This document shows, one piece after another, positions 1-8,788 of a stretch of DNA of 56,538 bases. Numbering within the stretch: the stretch's first letter is position 1; the number at the start of each line of letters is the position of its first letter. Source of the stretch: Kribbella antibiotica (GTDB taxonomy: Bacteria; Actinomycetota; Actinomycetes; Propionibacteriales; Kribbellaceae); contig NZ_SMKX01000041.1 of the NCBI RefSeq assembly GCF_004349055.1, forward strand, positions 1-56,538, written 5' to 3'. Made by a program: the position numbers and the translations under genes. The notes beneath the pieces are model-generated. The model was not told the DNA's origin, searched no databases, and saw only the letters and a list, made by a program, of their open reading frames with translations.

Positions 1-119
1 AAACCGTCGCCGACGAACTCAACGACCGGCCCCGCAAACGCCTCGGCTACTACACCCCTACCGAAATGCTCGCTAGCCTCATCCTCAAAGACCTAGACAG
101 CGTTGCGACCACCCCCTGA
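1..119 (+). CDS. IS30-family transposase, C-terminal end (partial)
   Basis: The window opens inside a reading frame (first full codon at base 3) of 38 codons ending with TGA at 117-119. It reads TVADELNDRPRKRLGYYTPT then EMLASLILKDLDSVATTP. The string LNxRPRKxLGYxTP is the typical C-terminal end of IS30-family DDE transposases, just after the catalytic glutamate helix. The rest lies upstream of the window, so I cannot say whether the element is intact. The next 240 bases carry no convincing gene and could hold the right terminal repeat, which I could not delimit without the left end. Confidence 0.75.
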   Translation, partial: TVADELNDRPRKRLGYYTPTEMLASLILKDLDSVATTP

Positions 120-359
120 ATCCGCCGACATGAAGTTTCCACACTCGGCGCTGCTTTTGGACCTCAGCCATAGCGGGCACCTCAAGCAGCGGTCACGCGA
201 TCGCCGACCTCGCCAGTACCTCAACCACCCGCCGGGCCCAGCCAAGCTCTTTATGTAACGCGGCCGCCGCGGCGACCAGCCACAGACAACGTGTCCGGCT
301 TGTCCGGAGCGGCGACCAACCAGGTCCGCCATACCGGAGCCGAACCCGAAAGCGGCGAG

Positions 360-1208
360 TTAGACGGCGGCGTCGGCTCGTTGGGCTCGGCGGAGGCCGT
401 AGAGCAACAGGCCGATGGAGATGGCGCCGACTACGGCGTAGGTGATGACTCCGCCGATGCCGTCCGAGGCGGTGTGGAGGGCTACGGCCAGGGCGTACAT
501 GCCGGCGAAACCGGCTAGGTGTTTGGCGGTGGGGGCGCTGACGAAGCGCCAGAGGCCCCAGCAGCTGAGGCCGGTCCAGGCGGCGTGGCCGGCGGGGGAG
601 AGGAGGCCGCGGACGAAGAGGGTTTGTTCGGCGGCGCCTACGTTGCCGCCGGACTGGAGGAGGGCGACGAAGGCGTAGCCCATGGTTTCCAGAACGGCGA
701 AGCCGGTGCCGACCGCCACTCCGATGACGATGCCGCGTCCGATCGAGCTGCGGTAGCGGTGGCCGAAGAAGACCACCAGGATCGCGGGGACGACCAGCTT
801 GGCCGCCTCCTCGATCAGGCCGACACCGAGCATCGGCAGCGTGCCGAGTCGGCGCATGGCGTCGTACTCGAGTAGTCCGGCGACTACGACGCCCACTACG
901 CCGCCGAACAGGAGGCAGCCGCCCAGGGTCGGTCCGTCGATCAGCCAGCGGCCGGAGCGGCCGGCGGCGAACGTGACGAAGGTCAGGGGGACGACTAGGG
1001 CCCCGAGCAGGATCATCGTCGGGAACAGGTTCGGATTGTTGGTGTCGGCAAGCACTGCGAGGACGGCGAAGTACAGCGCCGCCCCGATCAGCAGTGTTCC
1101 CAACCATGCCCACTTGCGGACCGCAAACACACTCATGTGCTGATGGTGCCGGTGCTGGCGTGCTTGCGCCATGTCGCAGGGACGGCAGTGATGGACAGGG
1201 CGGATCAC
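360..1208 (-). CDS. PrsW-family intramembrane metalloprotease
   Basis: This is a polytopic membrane protein with about eight hydrophobic segments and the PrsW/CAAX-protease-type motifs: EEAAK (Glu133-Glu134), FAVLET (Glu174) and GHAAWTG (His208), which in the family build the metal site inside the membrane. Family members cleave membrane-bound substrates such as anti-sigma factors; the substrate here is unknown. Numbering uses the GTG at 1208. A Met at residue 25 (ATG ending at 1136), just before the first membrane helix, is an equally possible start, and neither has a good Shine-Dalgarno. The residues between them (HHCRPC, HRHHQH) are Cys/His-rich and could bind metal if translated. It diverges from the subtilisin gene at 1288. 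Confidence 0.85.
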   Translation of the reverse strand: MIRPVHHCRPCDMAQARQHRHHQHMSVFAVRKWAWLGTLLIGAALYFAVLAVLADTNNPNLFPTMILLGALVVPLTFVTFAAGRSGRWLIDGPTLGGCLLFGGVVGVVVAGLLEYDAMRRLGTLPMLGVGLIEEAAKLVVPAILVVFFGHRYRSSIGRGIVIGVAVGTGFAVLETMGYAFVALLQSGGNVGAAEQTLFVRGLLSPAGHAAWTGLSCWGLWRFVSAPTAKHLAGFAGMYALAVALHTASDGIGGVITYAVVGAISIGLLLYGLRRAQRADAAV

Positions 1209-1287
1209 CGTGACCTGATTGCAAACTCAAGGCGAAGGGGTTGCCCCCAGCTCCTGAACCTCTCCCTCCGAACGAGGAGACCTGCCC

Positions 1288-4200
1288 ATGCGCTCCCCAC
1301 GGATCACTGCGGTCGCAGTTGCCGCGGTCCTGACCCTCGGCGTGGTCCCGGTGACCCCGGCTGTCGCCGCGGCACCGCCCACCCGTGCCACCAAGACGCA
1401 GCCCACCAGCACGCCTCGCACCAGCACGGTCACACTGATCACAGGTGACGTCGTCTCGGTCACCGACGCCGGTAACGGCAAGAAGGCTGCCAGCGTCCAG
1501 CCCGCCCCCGGCCGGGAGCGCATCGCGTTCCACACTGTCGAGGCTGACGGCGGACTGCGTGTCCTGCCGAGTGACGCCGTCCCGTACATCTCGACCGGAG
1601 TCCTCGACGTCGACCTGTTCGACGTCGACGAGCTGGTCCGAGACGGATACGGCGACTCTGCCGCACCGCAGCTCCCTTTGATCGTCAAGTACGCCGGTGG
1701 TGCCCGCACCTCCTCAGCACTCACCGGTACGACGACCACTCGGCCGCTGGACTCGATCGGCGGCGCTGCGGTGTCGGCGGCGAAGGACCAGCTGCCCGCA
1801 CTGTGGAAGTCACTCTCCGGCGCGCATGCGCTGAGCGGTGGCGTCAGCAAGATCTGGCTGGACGGCAAGGTGCGTCCGGTGCTCGACAAGAGCGTGCCGC
1901 AGATCGGTGCGCCGGATGCGTGGAAGGCCGGTTACCAGGGCTCCGGCGTACAGGTCGCCGTGCTGGACACCGGTGTGGATGCGCAGCACCCGGACCTGGC
2001 CGGCAAGGTCAAGGAGGCGCAGGACTTCTCCGACAGCGCCACCGGACCGGTTGACCACTTTGGGCACGGTACCCACGTCGCTGCGACGATCGCCGGGACC
2101 GGTGCGGGCGCAGGTGGTACCCGGAAAGGTGTTGCGCCGCAGGCAGACCTACTGATCGGCAAGGTGCTCAACGACGACGGCATCGGCTACGACTCGTGGA
2201 TCATCGCCGGGATGGAGTGGGCGGCCGCGAAGGGCGCCAAGGTGGTCAACATGAGCCTCGGCGGTGAGGCCACCGACGGCACTGACCCGATGAGCCAGGC
2301 CGTCAACGACATCACCGCCCGTACCGGCACGTTGTTCGTCGTTGCGGCCGGCAACGACGGCCCGAGCGAAGAGACCGTCGGTACGCCGGGCTCTGCCGCC
2401 TCGGCGCTCACAGTCGGAGCGGTCGATCGCGCTGACAAGTTGGCCGAGTTCTCCAGCCGCGGACCGCGGCTCGGCGACGGCGGACTGAAGCCGGAGATCA
2501 CCGCACCGGGTGTCGAGATCGTTGCGGCCCGCGCGGCCGGTACCGCCATGGGTAACCCGGTGGACAACCTCTACACCGCGGCCTCCGGTACGTCGATGGC
2601 CACGCCGCATGTGGCCGGAGCCGCAGCGCTGCTCGCGCAGCAGCACCCGGACTGGAAGGCAGACCAGCTCAAGAACGCTCTGGTCAGCACGGCGAAGACG
2701 CAGGCGAACCAGACCGTTTACCAGCAAGGCGCCGGCCGGGTCGACCTGACGCGTGCAGTCGCCCAGCAGGTGTTCGCGAGCGGCGTGGCCGACTTCGGTC
2801 TGACCGCAGACAGCAAGACCATCACCTACCGGAACGACAGTGCAGCACCCGTCACGCTGGCCCTGTCCACAGCAGTCACCAACGTCGACACAGGCAAGGC
2901 GGAGACCGATGCGTTCGGCCTGCCGACCACTGTGACCGTCCCGGCGCACGGCAGCACCGACGTCCCGGTGAAGCTGGACACTGCGAAGCTTGAGCGCGGT
3001 CTGCACAGTGGCTGGGTCGCTGCGACCGGACCTGGTGGCGTAGTCCTGCACACTGCGGTTGGCGCTTTCAAACAAGGCCCTAAGCACACAGTGACGTTGC
3101 GGGCGGTCGGACTGGACGGCAAGCCGACCGGTGTCCCGGTCATCTCGCTCTACGGCAGCAACGCGCGTTCCGACGTACTGGCTTGGATCGGCGACGGTGA
3201 GAGCTACCAGGCCGAGGTCGAGGAAGGCACGTACCTGCTGCACTCGTTGGTGGAGGACTACAACCCCGAGTTCGAGCAGGTCAGCCTGTTCACCGACAAC
3301 GTCGAGGTCACCAAGGACAGGGAGATCGTGATCGATGCCCGCAAGGCGGTTCCGATCACCATCCAGACCCCGAAGCCGTCCGAGCAGCAGGCAGTGCTCA
3401 GCTACTACGTGCATCGCGAGTACCCGAACGGTCGCTCGATCAGCCACGGAGTCATGCACTTCAGCACTGTGCAGCAGGTGACCGTGACGCCGACCAAGCC
3501 GGTCAAGGACGGCAAGTTCGAGTTCTCGTCGCGCTGGCAACTGGTCGCGCCGATGGTGCAGACGTCAGTGTCGGGAGTCGACATCAACCTGCTGCACGAG
3601 TCACCGTCGTACGAAGGCAAGCGGCGGTTCCCCCTGGCGCTCAAGCCGACCAAGGGTGCGCTCGTGGTGCAGCGGACGAACGACGACGTGGGTGAGCGCG
3701 AGCAGATCGCCGCAGCGGCTGCTGCTGGTGCCGCAGCGATCATTCTGGTTCGGCCTGCTGGGGAAGGCGCCTGGACTGTCTGGCGACCAACCGGCGACCG
3801 GGAGCCGATCCCAGCGATGGTGGCCACCGCCGGAAACGGTCAGAAGCTGCTCGACCTGGCCCAGCGCGGCCGCGCGACCATCGACGTCACGCTGACGACC
3901 TCAAGCCCGTACCTGTACGACGTGCAGCAGGTGTCGACCGGATCGATCCCCAGCAAGATCACCTACCGGGTGAGCGAGCAGAACTCGGCCCGCGTCACCA
4001 CGCGTTACAACGACAACGGCGGATTCGGCTGGGCCAAGGAGCAGCGCTTCGGCTGGCGTCCGTGGCAGGACTACTCGTGGAACGACTCGCAGCGGTTCGT
4101 GCAGACACCCAAGGTCCGCGAGGAGTGGGTGACGTCAGGCGACTCGCTCTGGCAGCACCGGGTGAGCCATGGCTATGGCTGGGACACCATGAACCCGCTG

Positions 4201-4884
4201 CGCGGAGGCATGACTCATCAGCCGAAGAACTACCGCGCCGGTACGTCGAACGAGACGTGGTTCGGTCCGGTCGTGCGGCCGGCCGCTGCGCCTGGTGTGG
4301 TCTCCACGCGGACAGGTGATCGGCTCTCGCTGCGCATCCCGACGTTCGTCGACTCCGACGGGCACTACACGATCGGCGAGACCACTGCAGCCTCCGCTGT
4401 GCTGTCCCGCAACGGCAAGACGATCGCCGAGCTGCCCGATGCGTGGCAGGACGTGATCACCACCAGCGGCGACGCGTCGTACCGGCTGGACCTCAGTACC
4501 GAACGGACCGATCCGGACGGTGAATGGCTCTGGGGCACCAAGACTCAGACCAGCTGGGACTTCCGCTCGGCGAAGACGGCAGAGGACAAGTCCACTCCGC
4601 TGTCGCTGCTGCAGGTTGGCTACAAGGCGCCAACCGACCTCACTGGCCGCGCACCGCGCACGCACGTCCTCGGCTTCGATGCGCCGAAGGCCACCAGCCT
4701 GCAGGCGTGGGCGTCGTACGACGAAGGCAAGTCCTGGCAGCGGCTCCCGGTCGTGGGCGCCTTCGGCCAGTACGTCGCTCTCGTGGCCCACGCCCGCAAC
4801 ACCGTGTCCCTGAAGGTCCAGGCGACCGGTGCGAACGGCACCAAGGTCACTCAGACCGTCATCAGGGCATACGGCATCAAGTGA
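1288..4884 (+). CDS. Secreted S8-family (subtilisin-like) serine peptidase, 1198 aa
   Basis: The N-terminus is a signal peptide (Arg, hydrophobic core, cleavage near AVAA/AP around residue 28). A propeptide of about 170 residues precedes the catalytic domain. The triad is visible as Asp227 in VAVLDTGVD, His260 in GHGTHVA and Ser436 in GTSMATPHVAG, with oxyanion Asn356 in AAGNDGP. After the catalytic domain come beta-rich segments; the part around residues 790-870 (repeated Ala, IILVRP, IPAMVA) resembles a protease-associated (PA) domain. GAGGAG sits 9 bases before the ATG. The protein is about three times a minimal subtilisin, the size of large secreted actinomycete proteases. It is convergent with a LuxR-type gene whose stop is one base away; a regulatory link is only an inference. 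Confidence 0.95.
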   Translation: MRSPRITAVAVAAVLTLGVVPVTPAVAAAPPTRATKTQPTSTPRTSTVTLITGDVVSVTDAGNGKKAASVQPAPGRERIAFHTVEADGGLRVLPSDAVPYISTGVLDVDLFDVDELVRDGYGDSAAPQLPLIVKYAGGARTSSALTGTTTTRPLDSIGGAAVSAAKDQLPALWKSLSGAHALSGGVSKIWLDGKVRPVLDKSVPQIGAPDAWKAGYQGSGVQVAVLDTGVDAQHPDLAGKVKEAQDFSDSATGPVDHFGHGTHVAATIAGTGAGAGGTRKGVAPQADLLIGKVLNDDGIGYDSWIIAGMEWAAAKGAKVVNMSLGGEATDGTDPMSQAVNDITARTGTLFVVAAGNDGPSEETVGTPGSAASALTVGAVDRADKLAEFSSRGPRLGDGGLKPEITAPGVEIVAARAAGTAMGNPVDNLYTAASGTSMATPHVAGAAALLAQQHPDWKADQLKNALVSTAKTQANQTVYQQGAGRVDLTRAVAQQVFASGVADFGLTADSKTITYRNDSAAPVTLALSTAVTNVDTGKAETDAFGLPTTVTVPAHGSTDVPVKLDTAKLERGLHSGWVAATGPGGVVLHTAVGAFKQGPKHTVTLRAVGLDGKPTGVPVISLYGSNARSDVLAWIGDGESYQAEVEEGTYLLHSLVEDYNPEFEQVSLFTDNVEVTKDREIVIDARKAVPITIQTPKPSEQQAVLSYYVHREYPNGRSISHGVMHFSTVQQVTVTPTKPVKDGKFEFSSRWQLVAPMVQTSVSGVDINLLHESPSYEGKRRFPLALKPTKGALVVQRTNDDVGEREQIAAAAAAGAAAIILVRPAGEGAWTVWRPTGDREPIPAMVATAGNGQKLLDLAQRGRATIDVTLTTSSPYLYDVQQVSTGSIPSKITYRVSEQNSARVTTRYNDNGGFGWAKEQRFGWRPWQDYSWNDSQRFVQTPKVREEWVTSGDSLWQHRVSHGYGWDTMNPLRGGMTHQPKNYRAGTSNETWFGPVVRPAAAPGVVSTRTGDRLSLRIPTFVDSDGHYTIGETTAASAVLSRNGKTIAELPDAWQDVITTSGDASYRLDLSTERTDPDGEWLWGTKTQTSWDFRSAKTAEDKSTPLSLLQVGYKAPTDLTGRAPRTHVLGFDAPKATSLQAWASYDEGKSWQRLPVVGAFGQYVALVAHARNTVSLKVQATGANGTKVTQTVIRAYGIK

Positions 4885-4885
4885 G

Positions 4886-5866
4886 TTAGATCCAGTCGCG
4901 TCGAGCGGCTTGGTACGCAAGGCCGGTGCGGGTATCCACACCGGCCAACGACATCAACCGGTCGAGCCGGCGCTGGACAGTACGACGGCTGATGCCGAGC
5001 TGGGAGGCGATCGACTTGTCGGGGACACCTGCGACGAGCAGTGAGAGCAGGAAGCGCTCGTGGTCGTCGAGGACCTCACCAGCCGGCAACTGAGCAGTGT
5101 GCAGAGCCACCGGAGTCGCCATCTCCCAGTGGACCTCGAACAACGCCAGTACGGCGTCCAACAGCTGACCGCGGTTGATCACAGCCGCGGTGGGTTCGCC
5201 GATGCCCAGTTCCTCGTCTCGGACCAGCGGACAGACTGCGGTCGCCCGGTCCACGATGGCGAGCCGGACCGGCAGTGTGGGGAGCGTTCTGGCCTCCTCA
5301 CCCCAGCTGACGCCCTCGGCGATGGTGTCGAGCTCACCGGGTGTCTCGAGCAGCGCTCGCTCGTAGATGGCGCGATAACGCACCCCACGGGACAGAGCGC
5401 CGTACTCCTCGGTGTTCTCGGCGCCCTGCATCGCCACTGGGTTCGCACGGCAGAACCAGAGGATCTCCTCGCGCGCTGACTCCTGTAGGTCGCGGAGCCG
5501 CTCGCGTAGCGCGGTAGCACCGACGACGACCTCGACCAGATGGTGTGCGTCGCGGCGGCTCGCACTGGCCCGGAACTCCTCGCTCAGCACAGCCACCGAC
5601 TTGCGGGCTGCTTCCAGCGACTCCTGGCGCCGCAACAGCGTCGTACCGAGAGCTAGGTCCGGAGGGAGCGCGCGGAACACCGGTTCGTCGGCGGACTGGC
5701 TGACCGCAACCAGCCCCTTCGCCTGCAACCGCTGCAGCAGCTCATCAGCCTCGTGCTGCGACACCTCGGCCACCTCCGCGAGGTCCGCCGAGCGCGCAGC
5801 CGACAGGCCGACCAGCAACCGGTAGGCACGTTCTTCCCGCGCATCGAGCAACAAGCCGTCCTGCAT
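4886..5866 (-). CDS. TrmB-like/LuxR-type HTH transcriptional regulator
   Basis: A 326-residue cytoplasmic regulator. Residues 1-75 look like a TrmB-type winged helix (RAYRLLVGLSAARSADLAEV). The middle is an effector-like region with a conserved IYERALLETPGEL segment. The last 60 residues form a LuxR-type helix-turn-helix (DKSIASQLGISRRTVQRRLD). The start ATG has GGGAGG about 8 bases upstream. Proteins of this architecture often sit beside large secreted subtilisins in soil actinomycetes, so control of the 1288 gene is plausible. The two genes are tail to tail and share no promoter, so the sequence does not show this. Confidence 0.85.
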   Translation of the reverse strand: MQDGLLLDAREERAYRLLVGLSAARSADLAEVAEVSQHEADELLQRLQAKGLVAVSQSADEPVFRALPPDLALGTTLLRRQESLEAARKSVAVLSEEFRASASRRDAHHLVEVVVGATALRERLRDLQESAREEILWFCRANPVAMQGAENTEEYGALSRGVRYRAIYERALLETPGELDTIAEGVSWGEEARTLPTLPVRLAIVDRATAVCPLVRDEELGIGEPTAAVINRGQLLDAVLALFEVHWEMATPVALHTAQLPAGEVLDDHERFLLSLLVAGVPDKSIASQLGISRRTVQRRLDRLMSLAGVDTRTGLAYQAARRDWI

Positions 5867-6068
5867 CGATTCACCTCCCGCCCCCAGCTAACCAGTCCAT
5901 CCACGCTCACGGCGACCGTTTTCCGCGCCGGTTTGATCAAATCCTTACTGACACTGCTGAGACACGGCACTCCTATGCCATCACGGAACAGATGAGCGCG
6001 CGTCACTTCCCGTCAGTTGTCCGCGGACCCTCGCCGCCGCCCGAGCCCGCCGCTGGAAAGAGAAACTC

Positions 6069-6200
6069 ATGAGCGTGACCGACCTTGCCGGCATCGCCGG
6101 TCTCATCAGCGCGGCCCTGCTGGCCCTGTGGATGCTCCTCGGCTCCCCCAACCTCCGCCCCACCCCGCAGACCGGGAGGCATCGCCGCACCCGCGCCTAG
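6069..6200 (+). CDS. Predicted small membrane protein, 43 aa
   Basis: A 44-codon frame starts at ATG 6069 after a purine-rich GGAAAGAGA and encodes MSVTDLAGIAGLISAALLAL, then WMLLGSPNLRP and a basic tail ending RHRRTRA. It gives one hydrophobic helix of about 20 residues followed by a positively charged cytoplasmic end, so an N-out, C-in membrane peptide is likely. It lies in the 413-bp gap between the LuxR-type gene and the amidohydrolase. I recognise no family. Support is the ribosome-binding site, the membrane-protein pattern and the free space; conservation is untested. Confidence 0.5.
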   Translation: MSVTDLAGIAGLISAALLALWMLLGSPNLRPTPQTGRHRRTRA

Positions 6201-6279
6201 TCGTCGCGGTCCTGGTTGTCAGCGGCAACATTCCGCGCCGGTCCGCGGTTCTGTCGGCGCGGGCTGAGACCGTAGGGCG

Positions 6280-7110
6280 ATGACGGGGATTCGCATGGCC
6301 ATCGCTCAGCCGACCATCACTGCAGATGCGGCGGCGAACGGGAAGCAGGTCCGTTCGCTGATGCGGAAGGCAGCGGCCGGGCGGGCCCGGCTCGTGCAGT
6401 TCCCCGAAGGCATGCTGAGCGGTTATGCCAAGGAGCAGATCGCCGACTGGTCCCAGGTCGACTGGGACACCGTCCGGGCCGAGCTCGAGCAGATCATGGC
6501 GCTCGCCGCCGAGCTGGAGATCTGGGTCGTGCTCGGCTCGGCGCATCCGCTGACCCCGCCGCACCGCCCGCACAACAGCCTGTACGTGATCTCCGACGCC
6601 GGCGTACTGATCGACCGCTACGACAAGCGGATCTGCTCGCACACCGAGATCACGCACTTCTACAGTCCCGGTTTCGAGCCCGTGGTCTTCGACATCGACG
6701 GCTACCGCTTCGGCGCCCTGCTCTGCGTCGAGGTCAACTTCCCGCACCTGTTCAGCCAGTACGAGCGGCTCGGTGTCGAGTGCCTGCTGCTGTCGGCCTA
6801 CCCGGTCGATGTCGGCTTCGAGGTCAAGGCCCGGGCCCATGCCGCGATCAACTGCTACTGGATCGCGATGTCGCTGCCGGGCCAGACCGTCGACCTGATG
6901 CCGTCCGGCCTGATCAACCCGGCGGGTATCTACACCACCCAGGTCGCCGGCCAGTCCGAGCTGGCCTTCGCCACCATCGACCGCGACGACCCCACCGTGA
7001 CCGGCCCGCTCAAGCACGCCCGCCCCTGGCGCGCCGCCGCCACCAAGGGCGACATCTACCGCAGCCGGGCCGTCACCGATCCGCGTTCCAGCAACCGCAC
7101 AGCGTTGTGA
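6280..7110 (+). CDS. Carbon-nitrogen hydrolase (nitrilase superfamily)
   Basis: A 276-residue cytoplasmic amidase-type enzyme. The catalytic Glu-Lys-Cys triad is visible: Glu43 in FPEG, Lys116 in RYDKRI and Cys149 in LLCVEVNFP. The family hydrolyses amides, nitriles or carbamoyl groups; the substrate cannot be read from the sequence. The chain is of normal single-domain length, with no fused NAD-synthetase or transferase part. The ATG at 6280 follows TAGGG; an in-frame ATG at 6295 is an alternative. It stands alone between the small membrane protein and tRNA-Leu. Confidence 0.88.
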   Translation: MTGIRMAIAQPTITADAAANGKQVRSLMRKAAAGRARLVQFPEGMLSGYAKEQIADWSQVDWDTVRAELEQIMALAAELEIWVVLGSAHPLTPPHRPHNSLYVISDAGVLIDRYDKRICSHTEITHFYSPGFEPVVFDIDGYRFGALLCVEVNFPHLFSQYERLGVECLLLSAYPVDVGFEVKARAHAAINCYWIAMSLPGQTVDLMPSGLINPAGIYTTQVAGQSELAFATIDRDDPTVTGPLKHARPWRAAATKGDIYRSRAVTDPRSSNRTAL

Positions 7111-7147
7111 CGGGAGCCGTTGTGAGCAGGGACACTCCCGGGACAAC

Positions 7148-7173
7148 AAAAAATCCCGGTCTTTCGACCGGGA
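7148..7173 (-). terminator. Rho-independent terminator after tRNA-Leu
   Basis: Read on the minus strand, an 8-bp stem (TCCCGGTC pairing with GACCGGGA) with a tetranucleotide loop is followed at once by six Ts (plus-strand A at 7148-7153). It lies about 20 bases past the tRNA 3' end, as expected for an intrinsic terminator of that transcript. On the plus strand it lacks a T tract. Confidence 0.85.
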
Positions 7174-7192
7174 CTCCTGCTGACATTCGCTG

Positions 7193-7275
7193 TGCGCGAG
7201 GGGGGAGTTGAACCCCCACGCCCTTTCGGGCACACGGACCTGAACCGTGCGCGTCTGCCATTCCGCCACTCGCGC
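7193..7275 (-). tRNA. tRNA-Leu (anticodon CAG)
   Basis: An 83-nt cloverleaf on the minus strand. Acceptor stem GCGCGAG (5') pairs with CTCGCGC (3') and the discriminator base is A. The anticodon loop is TTCAGGT, giving CAG, which reads CUG, the main leucine codon of this GC-rich genome. There is a long class II variable arm (TGCCCGAAAGGGCG) and a T arm with GGTTCAACTC. CCA is not encoded. An intrinsic terminator follows. Confidence 0.97.
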
Positions 7276-7343
7276 GATGATGCCTCGGACGATGCCCTGG
7301 CAACGAAAAGGAACATTAGCACGGGAATGTCGAGTGCTTCACA

Positions 7344-7374
7344 TTGCGGGTTCGGTCGAACATCCCGTTACGAT
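7344..7374 (+). promoter_or_regulatory. Candidate promoter of the fhaA-pknB operon
   Basis: TTGCGG (7344-7349) and TACGAT (7369-7374) resemble -35 and -10 boxes but are 19 bp apart, longer than ideal. A start near 7381 would give a leader of about 65 bases to the fhaA GTG. It is the best vegetative-type match between tRNA-Leu and fhaA. Confidence is low without transcript data. Confidence 0.35.
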
Positions 7375-7445
7375 CGATCGTCGTACCCGGTGTGTCCGCC
7401 ACGACCGGTGGATACGGACCGTGGACCGACCGTGGAGGAGGAGGC

Positions 7446-8279
7446 GTGCGACCGCTGCAGCGCTTCGAGCGTCGTCTGGAGGGCATCGTGAGCGGTGTCT
7501 TCGCGCGTGCGTTCAAGGGTGACGTCGAGCCGATCGAGCTGGCCGCGGCGCTCAAGCGTGAGATCGACAACACCGCCCGGATCCTGTCCCGGGACCGGCG
7601 GCTGGTGCCGAATCACTTCACCATCGAACTGGGTCCGGGCGATTTCGAGCGCCTGAACGCGTACGGCCGGACCCTCAACCACGAGCTGTCCAACGAGCTG
7701 CGGGACCATGCCGACATCCAGCGGTACACCTTCTCTGGGCCGATCGAGATCGAGTTGACCCAGCAGGACGACCTCCCGACCGGTAAGTTCCGGGTGGTCA
7801 GTGCGACCGTCGGGACACCGCAACGGCGGGCCCCGTCCTACGAGCAGCCCTACCAGCAGGAGCCCTACGTGCCGCCGAACGACGGCCAGACGGTGCTGCA
7901 GAGCGCCCCGGTCACCCCACCGCCCGTCCCGCAGCCACAGCGCAGCGGCCACCCGCAGGTGATGCTCGAGGTCAACGGGCGTCGCCGTCCGGTCAACCCT
8001 CCGGGCGTCGTACTCGGCCGTGGCACCGACGCGGACATCCAGATCAACGACCCCGGCGTCTCCCGCCGGCACGCGGAGATCCGGCTGATGCCCGAAGGCA
8101 ACGGCGGGATCCGGGTCGTGCTGGTCGACCTCGGTTCGACCAACGGCACGCTGGTCAACGGCCGGCGCGCCTCCGAGCAGGAGCTGGTCGACGGCTCCAC
8201 CGTGCGGATCGGCAACACCACGATGACCCTGCGGCTGGCCGACGAGCCGATGGCCCAGCCGCCGAGCAGCGGGTGGTGA
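7446..8279 (+). CDS. fhaA: FhaA-type protein: DUF3662 plus C-terminal FHA domain
   Basis: A 277-residue protein. The N-terminal 120 residues (MRPLQRFERRLEGIVSGVFA onward) are the DUF3662 domain of actinobacterial FhaA. A proline/glutamine-rich linker follows, then an FHA domain with the signature LGRGTDADIQINDPGVSRRH and LVDLGSTNGTLVNG, which binds phosphothreonine. In mycobacteria FhaA is phosphorylated by PknB and binds the MurJ pseudokinase complex at sites of wall synthesis. I chose the GTG at 7446 because GGAGGAGGAGG lies just before it and family alignment begins there; the longer upstream frame is not needed. First gene of the operon. Confidence 0.93.
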   Translation: MRPLQRFERRLEGIVSGVFARAFKGDVEPIELAAALKREIDNTARILSRDRRLVPNHFTIELGPGDFERLNAYGRTLNHELSNELRDHADIQRYTFSGPIEIELTQQDDLPTGKFRVVSATVGTPQRRAPSYEQPYQQEPYVPPNDGQTVLQSAPVTPPPVPQPQRSGHPQVMLEVNGRRRPVNPPGVVLGRGTDADIQINDPGVSRRHAEIRLMPEGNGGIRVVLVDLGSTNGTLVNGRRASEQELVDGSTVRIGNTTMTLRLADEPMAQPPSSGW

Positions 8280-8289
8280 CCGCACCACC

Positions 8290-8778
8290 ATGTCGGAACT
8301 GACGCTGACCCTGATCAAACTGGGGTTCCTGGCCCTGCTGTGGATGTTCGTCCTGGCCGTGCTGTCCGTGATTCGCTCCGACCTGTTCGGGGCGAAGGTG
8401 GACAGCCGGGCAGCGGCTTCGGCCGCCGCGCCGTCGGCGACGGCCCGGACGCCGCAGCCGGTCAAGCCGGTGAAGAAGCGCAAAGGCCTGCCCGGCTCGG
8501 TGACGATCGCCGACGGGCCGCAGGCCGGGGTCGGCGCGACCCTGGTCGAGGAGCCGGTCGTGATCGGCCGCGGTTCGGACTGCCAGATCCGGCTCGACGA
8601 CGACTACTCCTCCACCCGGCACTCGCGACTGTTCCTGTCCGAGGGCCAGTGGTGGGTCGAGGATCTCGGCTCGACCAACGGCACGTATCTGGACGGCCAG
8701 CGGGTGACCCGCCCGGTGCCGGCTGAGATCGGTGGCTCGATCCGGATCGGCCGGACGACACTGAACATCGCGAAGTAG
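8290..8778 (+). CDS. fhaB: FhaB/FipA-type membrane-anchored FHA protein
   Basis: A 162-residue protein with one N-terminal membrane helix (LIKLGFLALLWMFVLAVLSV), a basic linker and a cytoplasmic FHA domain (VIGRGSDCQIRLDDDYSSTR, DLGSTNGTYLDG). It matches FhaB of the conserved wall-signalling operon, whose FHA domain reads PknB-type threonine phosphorylation and links it to the divisome. It starts 10 bases after fhaA and ends 10 bases before pstP. Confidence 0.92.
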   Translation: MSELTLTLIKLGFLALLWMFVLAVLSVIRSDLFGAKVDSRAAASAAAPSATARTPQPVKPVKKRKGLPGSVTIADGPQAGVGATLVEEPVVIGRGSDCQIRLDDDYSSTRHSRLFLSEGQWWVEDLGSTNGTYLDGQRVTRPVPAEIGGSIRIGRTTLNIAK

Positions 8779-8788
8779 GTCTGCCTCG

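Noticed and set aside
120..359. Possible gene or inverted repeat after the transposase tail
   Set aside because: Only biased shadow frames are present, and the left end of the element is outside the window, so terminal repeats cannot be matched.
2149..3540. Long minus-strand ORF (463 codons) opposite the subtilisin gene
   Set aside because: High-GC shadow frame: Arg/Gly/Val/His-rich translation without domains, fully antisense to a well-supported gene.
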